From Pseudoalteromonas gelatinilytica (GTDB lineage: Bacteria; Pseudomonadota; Gammaproteobacteria; Enterobacterales; Alteromonadaceae): a DNA stretch of 64,000 nt. Where the stretch lies: assembly GCF_001641615.1 (NCBI RefSeq), contig NZ_LRRU01000004.1, forward strand, positions 62,001 through 126,000, in the 5' to 3' direction. This document shows, one piece after another, positions 56,640-64,000 of this stretch (its first letter is position 1; each line of letters opens with the position of its first letter). The notes below the pieces were generated by a model that searched no databases, was not told the DNA's origin, and worked only from the letters and a program-made list of their open reading frames with translations. The position numbers were made by a program, and so were the translations under genes.

Positions 56640-58358
56640 ATGATCAGTGTTGATAAAGTAATAGAAGCAAATTTACCACAGTTAGAAAATTCACCAAAAG
56701 TAAAAGGCTTAGTAAAGAAAGGCCTGGGTTATTTATTACATGAGCAAGAGTTTGTTGCCTTTGGTGATGCATACCCACACTTACAAGGACTTGAATTTGT
56801 AGAGCAAGTACTTGATGAGCTTGACTTTGACACGCGCTACAAGCCAAAGCAAATGGAACATATTCCTAGTGAAGGCAATATCGTCATCGTGGCTAACCAC
56901 CCTATTGGTTCACTCGATGCATTAGCGCTGATAAAAGTATTATCAAGTGTGCGCCCTGATTTAAAAGTCGTTGCAAACCGCATGCTGATGTCTATCACTC
57001 CCATGCACTCGTTACTCCTTCCCGTAGATAACCTATCAGGAACGAGTAAAAAGAAAGAGCTGGCTAATATCCAACAGCACTTAAAATCAGACGGTGCGTT
57101 ATTAATTTTCCCAGCAGGTGAGGTATCGCGCTTAAGTCCAACGGGAATTAAAGACTGTAAATGGAACAGTGGCTTTTTACGTATGGCAAAAAAAGCCAAC
57201 GCACCTATTTTGCCTATTTACATCAAAGCGAAAAACAGCCCGTTATTTTACGGCACCTCAATGATCTATAAACCATTAGCCAGTTTGCTATTAGTCAAAG
57301 AGATGTTTAAACAACGACAAAAATCATTAGAGTTTGAAATTGGCGCATCTATCCCACCTGAGTCATATTTAATCGAGAATTTAAAAGATAAAGAGATAGC
57401 TCAGCTGATAAGAAAACAGTTGTATCGACTTATCACTAAAAAACCTCTGCCGTTAAAAACGCAAACTCCCATTGCTAGCCCAGAAGCAACGAAAGACCTT
57501 AAAAAAGCCATTGAAGAGTGTGAATTATTAGGTGAAACCTCTGATGGTATGAAAATTTACTTATACCAATACTGTGGTAGCTCACCGATTTTCCGTGAGC
57601 TAGGACGACTTCGTGAAATTGCGTTTCGTGCAGTCGGTGAAGGCAGTGGTAAACGCCGTGATATAGATAAATACGACATGGATTATCAACACCTTGTACT
57701 TTGGGATGCTAAACAACTTGAACTAGTTGGCGCATACCGACTTGCCTGCGCACAAGACATTATAAAAAAACATGGCCGCAAAGGTTTATACACCGATAGC
57801 CTATTTAGCTACAGCGATGCTATGACGCCGTATTTTGAAAAAGGCATTGAGCTTGGTCGCAGCTTCGTGCAACCCAAATACTGGGGTAGAAAAAGCCTAG
57901 ATTATTTATGGTTTGGCATCGGCGCATTTGTGAACCGATACCCGCAATACCGCTATTTGTTTGGCGCAGTCAGCGTGTCTAACGCACTCCCTGAGCAAGC
58001 AAAATCACTCCTCGTTCATTATTACCAACATTATTATGGTGCTAAACAAGTGTTAGCTATCCCCAATAATGAATATCGCCATACCGAATCACAAAAAGAA
58101 CAATGTGCTCAGTTATTTGCTGGGGATGACATTAAAGAAGACTTTGTTGAACTTAAGCATGTACTTGCCAATATTGGCGCGCAAGTCCCTACCTTATTCA
58201 AACAATACACGGAGCTTTGCGAACCTGGTGGCGTACAGTTTTTAAGTTTTAGCATCGACCCTGAGTTTAATAACTGCATTGATGGATTAGTGCTTGTCGA
58301 CTTAGATAAAGTAAAAGCGAGTAAGGCCAAACGGTACTTAGGACAGGCACGAGAATAG
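56640..58358 (+). CDS. Two-domain acyltransferase, OlsF-like (PlsC-type plus OlsB/GNAT-type)
   Basis: 572-residue protein with two acyltransferase parts. The N-terminal half (about 75-270) is PlsC-like, with VANHPIGSLDAL (the NHx4D motif), PVDNLSGTSKKKEL and FPAGEVSRLSP. The C-terminal half (about 300-570) is OlsB-like, with LRREIAFR-type LGRLREIAFRAVGEGSGK, KYDMDYQHLVLWD and LVGAYRLA. This order and length match OlsF, which makes ornithine lipid from ornithine, the N-acylation by the C-terminal part and the O-acylation by the N-terminal part. ATG 56640 has GAGG 5 bases upstream. Function is inferred; relatives annotated as hemolysin exist. Confidence 0.85.
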   Translation: MISVDKVIEANLPQLENSPKVKGLVKKGLGYLLHEQEFVAFGDAYPHLQGLEFVEQVLDELDFDTRYKPKQMEHIPSEGNIVIVANHPIGSLDALALIKVLSSVRPDLKVVANRMLMSITPMHSLLLPVDNLSGTSKKKELANIQQHLKSDGALLIFPAGEVSRLSPTGIKDCKWNSGFLRMAKKANAPILPIYIKAKNSPLFYGTSMIYKPLASLLLVKEMFKQRQKSLEFEIGASIPPESYLIENLKDKEIAQLIRKQLYRLITKKPLPLKTQTPIASPEATKDLKKAIEECELLGETSDGMKIYLYQYCGSSPIFRELGRLREIAFRAVGEGSGKRRDIDKYDMDYQHLVLWDAKQLELVGAYRLACAQDIIKKHGRKGLYTDSLFSYSDAMTPYFEKGIELGRSFVQPKYWGRKSLDYLWFGIGAFVNRYPQYRYLFGAVSVSNALPEQAKSLLVHYYQHYYGAKQVLAIPNNEYRHTESQKEQCAQLFAGDDIKEDFVELKHVLANIGAQVPTLFKQYTELCEPGGVQFLSFSIDPEFNNCIDGLVLVDLDKVKASKAKRYLGQARE

Positions 58359-58380
58359 TCGTTATAAAATAACTAAAAGG

Positions 58381-58408
58381 AAAAAGTCGGCATATTCGCC
58401 GACTTTTT
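58381..58408. terminator. Bidirectional terminator
   Basis: AAAAAGTCGGC / GCCGACTTTTT stem with short loop, between the acyltransferase gene and the convergent dapE. Confidence 0.92.
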
Positions 58409-58413
58409 CATTT

Positions 58414-59592
58414 TTAACTAAATATATTTCTAAGCGCAGCTGAATATATTTGCTCAATGGTGATTAAGTCTGCGATTGGGACATGCTCATTAACTTGATG
58501 AATGGTATGGTTTCTCACGCCACATTCAATCACCTGAGTATGCTCATTAGCAAAAAAGCGGCCATCAGATGTGCCACCACTAGTACTAAGCATCGGAAAG
58601 CTGCCAGTGATTTCATGCACGGCTTGTTCAAGCTGCTGCAACAAGCAATTGCTGGCTTGATGCAAGGTATAAAATGATTCGCACGGGCGCTCCCAAACAA
58701 GCGTTAGCTGGGATGCTAAATCTGCCAACGCAAACTGAATTTCTTCTTTAACGTCTTTACTTTTGTAGCCATGACTATAACGCACGTTAAACGTTAGCTC
58801 ACACTGAGCAGGAACAAGATTATCCACCACATTGGCTATATTAATGCCAGTTACTTGTAGTGTTGTTGCCGAACCGGCTTCATCTTTGTGCCAGCTAATT
58901 GCCGTTAAGCGCTTTACAACCTCTGCACTTAAATGTGCTGCGTTTATGGTGTTTTCAGGATAAGCAACATGCCCAGCTTTACCTTGAATAGATAATCGAG
59001 CCGACAACGCCCCCCGTCTGCCATTTTTAATGGTATCACCCACATGCAAATGACTCGTCGGTTCGCCAACTAGGCAACCATCAAGCACAACACCTTGTTT
59101 AGCTAGACGCTCGGCAATCAATAAGGAGCCGTATTCAGCCTCACCTTCTTCATCTGAGGTAATTAACCAGTAGAATGTGCCGCGTTTATTGCTCTTTTGC
59201 GCTAAAAAACGCTTTGTTGCGCAAAGCATAGCAGCAACACCGCCTTTCATATCTGCTGCGCCACGGCCATAGACACTGCCATCGACTATCTCGCCACTAA
59301 AAGGATCAACTCGCCAATCACCCTGCGCAGCGGGTACCACATCAATATGACCAGAAAAAGCAACGATAGGGCCTTCACCAAAGGTGATTTTAGCAATTAA
59401 ATTAGTAACATGATTAAAGCTAAATACCTCACAATCAAAGCCGAGCTGGCTTAAATTACTTTCAAGCCAATCAATTGCCCCCGCTTGAGCAGGTGTGACC
59501 GATTTAAATCGGAGCAAGGTTTGTAATGTTTCAACCACCTCAGATTGCACCGACAGGTGCGTTACTAACTCTGCATTTGATATCAAACTCAT
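58414..59592 (-). CDS. dapE: Succinyl-diaminopimelate desuccinylase DapE
   Basis: 392-residue M20-family zinc hydrolase of lysine and peptidoglycan-precursor synthesis. Zinc and catalytic residues: AFSGHIDVVP (His, catalytic Asp), VYGRGAADMKGG (bridging Asp), ITSDEEGEAEYG (catalytic and ligand Glu), VGEPTS, and His near the end in VRNHTIHQVNEHV. The segment GRRGALSARLSIQGKAGHVA and the SGGTSDGRFF motif favour DapE over ArgE. Slightly longer than E. coli DapE (375). Alone between two terminator-like regions. Confidence 0.9.
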   Translation of the reverse strand: MSLISNAELVTHLSVQSEVVETLQTLLRFKSVTPAQAGAIDWLESNLSQLGFDCEVFSFNHVTNLIAKITFGEGPIVAFSGHIDVVPAAQGDWRVDPFSGEIVDGSVYGRGAADMKGGVAAMLCATKRFLAQKSNKRGTFYWLITSDEEGEAEYGSLLIAERLAKQGVVLDGCLVGEPTSHLHVGDTIKNGRRGALSARLSIQGKAGHVAYPENTINAAHLSAEVVKRLTAISWHKDEAGSATTLQVTGINIANVVDNLVPAQCELTFNVRYSHGYKSKDVKEEIQFALADLASQLTLVWERPCESFYTLHQASNCLLQQLEQAVHEITGSFPMLSTSGGTSDGRFFANEHTQVIECGVRNHTIHQVNEHVPIADLITIEQIYSAALRNIFS

Positions 59593-59662
59593 AATAACCC
59601 TAGTCAGTTAGAAAGCTAGGGTTATTACAACGAGAGTTTATGACCGCAGTGTGAAACTTAAA

Positions 59663-61081
59663 TTAATGATTTCCTTCTTCAATAAGTGTTTCTTGGGTCA
59701 CCTTGGCTATGTCTTTATCTTCTTTGGTTAATTGTGTTCGTTGCCAACGACCTGCTGCGAACCAAAGATAAGTAATGATTGCCACAAGTACATTGGTGAT
59801 AGCAAAGGAATACCATATGCCCTGTGGTCCCAGTGAAGTATGCTTAGACAAAATATACGCGGCAGGAAATTGAATAACACATTGCGAAAGCAGTGACACT
59901 ACCATCGCATTTAGCATGTTTCCTGAAGCCCTAAATGCAGCGACTACGCAAAGCTGCACGCCTATCCCGCCCCAAGTTAAGCACATGACACGAATAAACT
60001 CTGCACCACCAGCAATCACAGACTCATCATCAGGAATGAAAAAAGCCACCAAGTATTCAGCAAACAAATAAGCAATCACGCCCACGGATGTCAGGCCTAG
60101 TAACCCCCAAAGCGAGGCTAAGCGTGTTATTTGTGCCGCACGCTGCGGGTTTCCTGCTCCCATGTTTTGACCCACCAAGGTCGAAACAGCCATTGAAAGG
60201 CCCATTGCAGGGATCATCACCATTTGCAAAATATTAGAGCCAACACCATAAGAAGCAATGGTGTGCGTACCAAAGCTGGCAACCAAAAACGACATTATGA
60301 TTAAACCAAATGCTCTCGCTGAAAGCTCAACCGAGCCTGGTGCCCCTAAAAAGAAGGCTTGCTTCATATATTGCCAGTCAGGTTTAAAGCTTGAGAGTTT
60401 AAGTTGAATTCCATGACGCCCCCGCAAAAATACCCATACTCCAATTGCAGCCGCTAAGCTTTGCGTGATAAGTGTGGCTAATGCAGCGCCCATTACACCA
60501 AACCCAGAGAAATTACCAAACCCAAAAATCAGTAAAGGGTCGAGTACAAAATTGAGTAATACAGTACCGCTTACTATATACAGTGGCACTTTGGTTTGCC
60601 CGATACCACGCATTAAGGCTTGGAACATGGCATAAATAAACACAAACACAACACCAATAAAGGATACATGCATAAATTTAAGGGCATCACCAAACACTTG
60701 CTCTTCAACGCCTAACAAAGTCAAAAAGTATGGCGATAACACATAACCTGCTAAACCAAGCATCGAAGCCGTAAGCGTCACCATCAACATGGTTTGCGCA
60801 GCAACATGATTAACCTTATCTTGCAGGCCAGCTCCCATGTACTGAGCAGATAAAATAGCCCCCGCCATCGCTAAACCTGAACCAATTGCAATCACTAAAA
60901 AAGTAACAGGCATACTGACAGAAACGGCAGCTACTTGCTCCGCCCCTAAGCGCCCTACCCAAAATGCATCTGTTAATTGATAAGCAGACTGCAAAATATT
61001 GATTAAGATGATCGGGATACCTAATTTAAGTAACGCTTTTGAAATCGAGCCATGAAGAAATAAATGCTGAGGATCAGCCAT
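59663..61081 (-). CDS. MATE-family efflux transporter
   Basis: 472-residue membrane protein with about 12 helices in two related halves. The N-terminal half has LLKLGIPIILINILQSAYQ and WVGRLGAEQVAAVSVS; the second half has the parallel GAPGSVELSARAFGLIIMS and VGQNMGAGNPQRAAQITRLA. The family exports drugs or metabolites by Na+ or H+ exchange; the substrate is unknown. ATG 61081 has AGGTG 6 bases before it; the GTG at 61090 is less likely. Confidence 0.92.
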   Translation of the reverse strand: MADPQHLFLHGSISKALLKLGIPIILINILQSAYQLTDAFWVGRLGAEQVAAVSVSMPVTFLVIAIGSGLAMAGAILSAQYMGAGLQDKVNHVAAQTMLMVTLTASMLGLAGYVLSPYFLTLLGVEEQVFGDALKFMHVSFIGVVFVFIYAMFQALMRGIGQTKVPLYIVSGTVLLNFVLDPLLIFGFGNFSGFGVMGAALATLITQSLAAAIGVWVFLRGRHGIQLKLSSFKPDWQYMKQAFFLGAPGSVELSARAFGLIIMSFLVASFGTHTIASYGVGSNILQMVMIPAMGLSMAVSTLVGQNMGAGNPQRAAQITRLASLWGLLGLTSVGVIAYLFAEYLVAFFIPDDESVIAGGAEFIRVMCLTWGGIGVQLCVVAAFRASGNMLNAMVVSLLSQCVIQFPAAYILSKHTSLGPQGIWYSFAITNVLVAIITYLWFAAGRWQRTQLTKEDKDIAKVTQETLIEEGNH

Positions 61082-61183
61082 GAAAAACACCTAATAAGCA
61101 AACAACACCCTTAGTTTAACAGCCGTAGCTGAATATAGAGTCAATAACAGTCAATCTTTTTTTCGCCGTACCTGTTTAAAAAC

Positions 61184-61274
61184 TTAATCTAAATCAATAA
61201 ATGACTTCACTGTGTTCAAACATTTTTGAAACTTTGATCTAGAACAGGTTTTGTCCGCTGCAACTTGGTAATAA
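61184..61274 (+). promoter_or_regulatory. ompW promoter region with two FNR-like boxes
   Basis: Box 1 is TTAAT-CTAA-ATCAA (61184-61197), 9 of 10 defined FNR consensus bases. Box 2 is TTGAT-CTAG-AACAG (61234-61247), 8 of 10. Their centres are 50 bases apart. An extended -10, TGGTAATAAT (61266-61275), places the start at about 61281, so box 2 is centred near -41 and box 1 near -91, the two classic FNR activation distances. ompW is FNR-controlled in E. coli. Confidence 0.6.
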
Positions 61275-61315
61275 TAGCCTCAACCAAATCAGACAAGTAG
61301 TTCGCGGAGAACAAC

Positions 61316-61969
61316 ATGAAAACTAAATTAAGCATTGCATTACTTACTTCACTATTAGCACTCTCTCCTGTTGCAAACGCAAACTTAAGCGTGAACGTAG
61401 GTGCAATTAATGTAAACCCTGATAACGACAGCTCAAAAATCAATGAAGCGCCAACGTTAGGCCTAAGTGCGGATGATGATACTCAGCTAGGTATTACTGT
61501 AGATTACGCGCTTGATGACAACTGGGTAATTGAATTAGTAGCAGCAACACCATTTAGTCATGATGTTCAAGGCGCAGGTGGTTTAGCTGGTAACAAAATC
61601 GCGACTATCAAGCATTTACCACCAACACTTTTAGCGCAATACCACTTTTTAGACTCAACGTATAAGTTCCGTCCATTTGTGGGTGTAGGTCTTAACTATA
61701 CAACTTTCTTTGATGAGCAACCTTCTGCGGCTTTAAAAGCAACACTAGGTACTGACGATGTAGAAGTTAAACTAGATGACTCTTTCGGCATTGCAGCTCA
61801 AGCAGGTTTTAACTACATGATGAGTGAAAACTGGGGTCTGCATGGCATGGTTTCACTTATTGATATCGAAACTGACGCAACTGTTTATGCAGACGGTGCA
61901 AAAGCGCTAACTTCAACAGTAAAAATTGACCCAGTTGTTGCTATGTTCGGTGTGAAATACAAATTCTAA
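61316..61969 (+). CDS. ompW: Outer membrane protein OmpW
   Basis: 217-residue eight-stranded barrel. Signal peptide ends VANAN. OmpW features: NVGAINVNPD near the start, DDTQLGITVDYALDDNWVIE, KHLPPTLLAQYHFLD (the PPT motif), FRPFVGVGLNYTTFF, and a C-terminal strand ending MFGVKYKF with terminal Phe for Bam recognition. The family carries small hydrophobic molecules and responds to oxygen, osmolarity and stress. GGAG lies 7 bases before the ATG. FNR-like boxes lie upstream. Confidence 0.95.
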   Translation: MKTKLSIALLTSLLALSPVANANLSVNVGAINVNPDNDSSKINEAPTLGLSADDDTQLGITVDYALDDNWVIELVAATPFSHDVQGAGGLAGNKIATIKHLPPTLLAQYHFLDSTYKFRPFVGVGLNYTTFFDEQPSAALKATLGTDDVEVKLDDSFGIAAQAGFNYMMSENWGLHGMVSLIDIETDATVYADGAKALTSTVKIDPVVAMFGVKYKF

Positions 61970-61996
61970 CTTTCATTTTGTGAAAGCCCATACGCA

Positions 61997-62024
61997 CAAA
62001 AAGGCCATTTATTGGCCTTTTTTA
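61997..62024 (+). terminator. Terminator after ompW
   Basis: AAAAAGGCCA / TGGCCTTTTTT stem with TTTAT loop and a T run, 28 bases after the stop. Confidence 0.92.
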
Positions 62025-62302
62025 TTTTCGCTCGCTTCCTAATACCAAATTGCTATTTATCTAAATTCTAAGACAAATTCCTCCAACCAATAAAATTGAA
62101 CTACACTTACTTACTAAGCTACACCTTTATTATTGGTTATTAAGTCGCCAGTATAAAATATCGTCGAAACAATGCCAAAGAGCAGGCAATATCTGAATTT
62201 TCAGAGCTGGTCAATTGTTGTCCCTATTAGCCAGCAATTATAAAATAACCATAATAATTTTGACGTATAGAATGTAAATTGCGTGATAACGAGGGGCGTT
62301 AG
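62025..62302. other. Gap before the CapA-like gene
   Basis: With the ompW terminator, this is a 333-base stretch without a gene. A lone ATACCAAATTGC at 62041 resembles the end of the repeat at 14721 but has no partner. Nothing else is recognised except the ribosome site GAGGGG at 62291. Confidence 0.5.
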
Positions 62303-64000
62303 TTGAAAATATTTTTTAATTCTTTAGTTCTGCTTACGTGTCTTAATTTAACAGCATGTAAGGTAAAAGACCCGAACGAAGATAAACCAGATGAGCAAAC
62401 GCAGGTCGCAATCAGCGATCGCGAAAAGCTGCTTGCGGGTAGTGCAAATATTTCTTTTACGATCACCGATGAAAATCAAACACCTCTTAGCAATATCAGT
62501 GTTACCTTAGCAGGGCAAACCTATCAGTCTGATAGCGATGGTACAATAAGTATTAGTAACCTTGCTTATGGCAATCATGCGATTATGGTTGAGCAAGCGG
62601 GATATTTTCCGCGAGCAAGTATTGTCGTAAATCAACCTGACTCATCAACAAAGACAGTTCAACTCCAAACTAAAGCATCGAGCAGTAAAAGCCTTTTATT
62701 TGCTGGCGATACTATGTTTGGCCGTCGTTATTTAGATCCCAATTTAAAAACCATGGGCACGTCTATTCCCGATGTAACTGATGCCTTGATCCACCCAGAT
62801 ACCGCAGGAGCAGACAGCATTGCAATTACTGCGGATGTCGCAGCGTTATTTCAAAATGCTGACTTTGCGTCTGTAAATTTAGAGTCGCCAGTGACGACTA
62901 ATCCTGCAACCGTCCATCCAACCAAAGAGTTTAGCTTTTTTAGTCTACCAGACTCACTGCTAGGGCTCACTGAGATAGGCATAGATTATGTTGGTCTTGG
63001 TAATAACCATATCTACGATTACTTGCAATCCGGCTTAGAAGATACCCTCATTGAAGTAAGCAATGCAGGTTTACTTCATAGCGGTGCAGGTCTTGATGAG
63101 AGTCAAGCAATGACTACCGTCAGTAAAACGCTCGATAATGTAACTCTGGTGTTATTTGCCGCTACCTCAATTACTGGTGAAGAACATGAATATAGTTATA
63201 TTGCTGATTTAACAAAAGGCGGGGCCGCAAATTTAACCAACTCGGATACCGTTAAATCATCATTAGAAGAACAGGATTCTTCGCAATTTATCATTGCCCA
63301 AATGCATGGTGGAGATGAATACACCTACTCTCCTTCAAGCTATATTGGCAGCCGCTTTGAAGCATTATCAAAACAAAATACAGATCTCCTTATTGCTCAT
63401 CACCCTCATGTGGCACAAGGTTTTGCTGTTTATAACGATATTCCAGCAGTGCTGGGGTTGGGTAACTTTGTCTTTGATCAACCACGCCTTGATACCTTAC
63501 TCGGTGTTGCAGTAATGATCGATTTAAATACCAATACGCAAACCGTCAACCGGGCTTTTGCTTATCCTATTTTTGTTGAAGATTATAAACCACGGTTCAC
63601 AACAGGATTTCTAACTCACTACTTATTAAGACGCCTTGCTGAGTTTTCTGATGACAATATCACTTTAATTCCTCGTGATAATTATGGTGAAGTCTATTTC
63701 AGCCAAAACCAAGCAACACAGAGTACAACTGACGTTACGATTGAGGTAGATGGCAGCAGCGACATTATTGACTTACGACAATACAGTCCTTCATCGGCGG
63801 CATTTTTATCATCAATAGAAGTAACCAGCGGCGAGCTCAGCAGTGCGGTATTTGGACGCGATATAATGGTGTTTGGCGATTTTGAAGATTGGGATAACGA
63901 CAGCGAAGCATTTGAAGTGAGCCGCTGGGATCATACCAGTGACAGTGTATTTCCATGTACAGATAAACCTTATGCAGGCATACAAGCGCTGTGCTCTAGT
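62303..64000 (+). CDS. CapA-like lipoprotein, 3' end cut by window
   Basis: An unbroken frame of 566 codons reaching the window edge. Start TTG with GAGGGG 6 bases upstream. Signal peptide with lipobox LTAC (Cys about residue 19). Residues about 48-120 form a carboxypeptidase-regulatory/PEGA-like beta domain (TPLSNISVTLAGQTY, GYFPRASIVV). From about 130 comes a CapA/PgsA metallophosphatase-type domain: LLFAGDTMFGRR, ASVNLESPVT, GLGNNHIYDY, QMHGGDEYTYSPS and AHHPHVAQGFAVY. A further domain begins after about residue 470, with DIMVFGDFEDWD. CapA relatives take part in poly-gamma-glutamate capsule formation, but this protein is longer, lipidated and not in a capBC context, so its role is open. 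Confidence 0.88.
   Translation, partial: MKIFFNSLVLLTCLNLTACKVKDPNEDKPDEQTQVAISDREKLLAGSANISFTITDENQTPLSNISVTLAGQTYQSDSDGTISISNLAYGNHAIMVEQAGYFPRASIVVNQPDSSTKTVQLQTKASSSKSLLFAGDTMFGRRYLDPNLKTMGTSIPDVTDALIHPDTAGADSIAITADVAALFQNADFASVNLESPVTTNPATVHPTKEFSFFSLPDSLLGLTEIGIDYVGLGNNHIYDYLQSGLEDTLIEVSNAGLLHSGAGLDESQAMTTVSKTLDNVTLVLFAATSITGEEHEYSYIADLTKGGAANLTNSDTVKSSLEEQDSSQFIIAQMHGGDEYTYSPSSYIGSRFEALSKQNTDLLIAHHPHVAQGFAVYNDIPAVLGLGNFVFDQPRLDTLLGVAVMIDLNTNTQTVNRAFAYPIFVEDYKPRFTTGFLTHYLLRRLAEFSDDNITLIPRDNYGEVYFSQNQATQSTTDVTIEVDGSSDIIDLRQYSPSSAAFLSSIEVTSGELSSAVFGRDIMVFGDFEDWDNDSEAFEVSRWDHTSDSVFPCTDKPYAGIQALCSS

Noticed and set aside
58414..59592. ArgE or carboxypeptidase G2-type identity for the M20 gene
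   Set aside because: SGGTSDGRFF and the GRRGALSARL segment point to DapE; kept as DapE with slightly lowered confidence.
62041..62052. ATACCAAATTGC as an end of the 14721-type repeat
   Set aside because: No complementary end within several hundred bases and one-base insertion in the motif.

Overview
The window is chromosomal DNA from a marine gammaproteobacterium of the order Alteromonadales, most likely Pseudoalteromonas. The reasons are the A+T-rich base composition, E. coli-like housekeeping synteny combined with a Pseudomonas-type pilin locus, several TTG starts and two palindromic inter-gene elements. I see no phage, plasmid, IS, CRISPR, rRNA or tRNA. Almost all of it is conserved core; the accessory signal is in the type IV pilus region and a few lipoprotein or small-ORF loci.

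Layout. 1-4214: 3' part of a chemoreceptor, a lipoprotein with TPRs and a transglutaminase-like core overlapping an M28 peptidase, and a small GIY-YIG protein. 4332-6113: bamE, rnfH-ratA and smpB. 6304-10740: a TonB-dependent receptor, a 2-Cys peroxiredoxin and a nucleotide-sugar-type epimerase. 10796-14567: fadR divergent from nhaB, then tyrA. 14721-14886: a palindromic repeat. 15026-20974: rplS-trmD-rimM-rpsP, ffh, a CcsA-like membrane protein and a CorB-type transporter, in the order known from E. coli. 21150-26292: MscS channel, SLT lipoprotein, gshA and a PAS (Aer-type) chemoreceptor. 26353-32018: clpB with a sigma-32-like promoter, pgeF, rluD, bamD and glnB.

32157-45035 is the most interesting part. 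It encodes minor pilins and pilus-tip adhesin proteins: two FimT-like pilins on the plus strand, then on the minus strand pilV-pilW-pilX-pilY1, a second pilX-pilY1 pair and pilE. An AlgZ/AlgR-like LytS/LytTR two-component system lies directly upstream of pilV, and two sequences resembling AlgR boxes sit in the pilV promoter region. In Pseudomonas aeruginosa the AlgZ(FimS)/AlgR pair activates the equivalent operon, which is also next to ispH, so sensor, regulator and target appear to be joined here in one locus. The second pilX-pilY1 pair is diverged and intact, suggesting two alternative tip complexes.

45074-52885 is the conserved block ispH-fkpB-lspA-ileS-ribF, murJ and divergent rpsT. 52984-64000 holds a CheY-like protein, two unrecognised membrane proteins, a 265-bp inverted-repeat element, smrA, a 44-residue membrane peptide missed by length cut-offs, a 2-hydroxyacid dehydrogenase, a two-domain acyltransferase resembling the ornithine-lipid synthase OlsF, dapE, a MATE exporter, ompW behind two FNR-like boxes, and a CapA-like lipoprotein that runs off the right edge.

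Starts were chosen by Shine-Dalgarno spacing and family N-termini, so several differ from the longest open frame. No database search was possible; names rest on recognised motifs, length and gene order.
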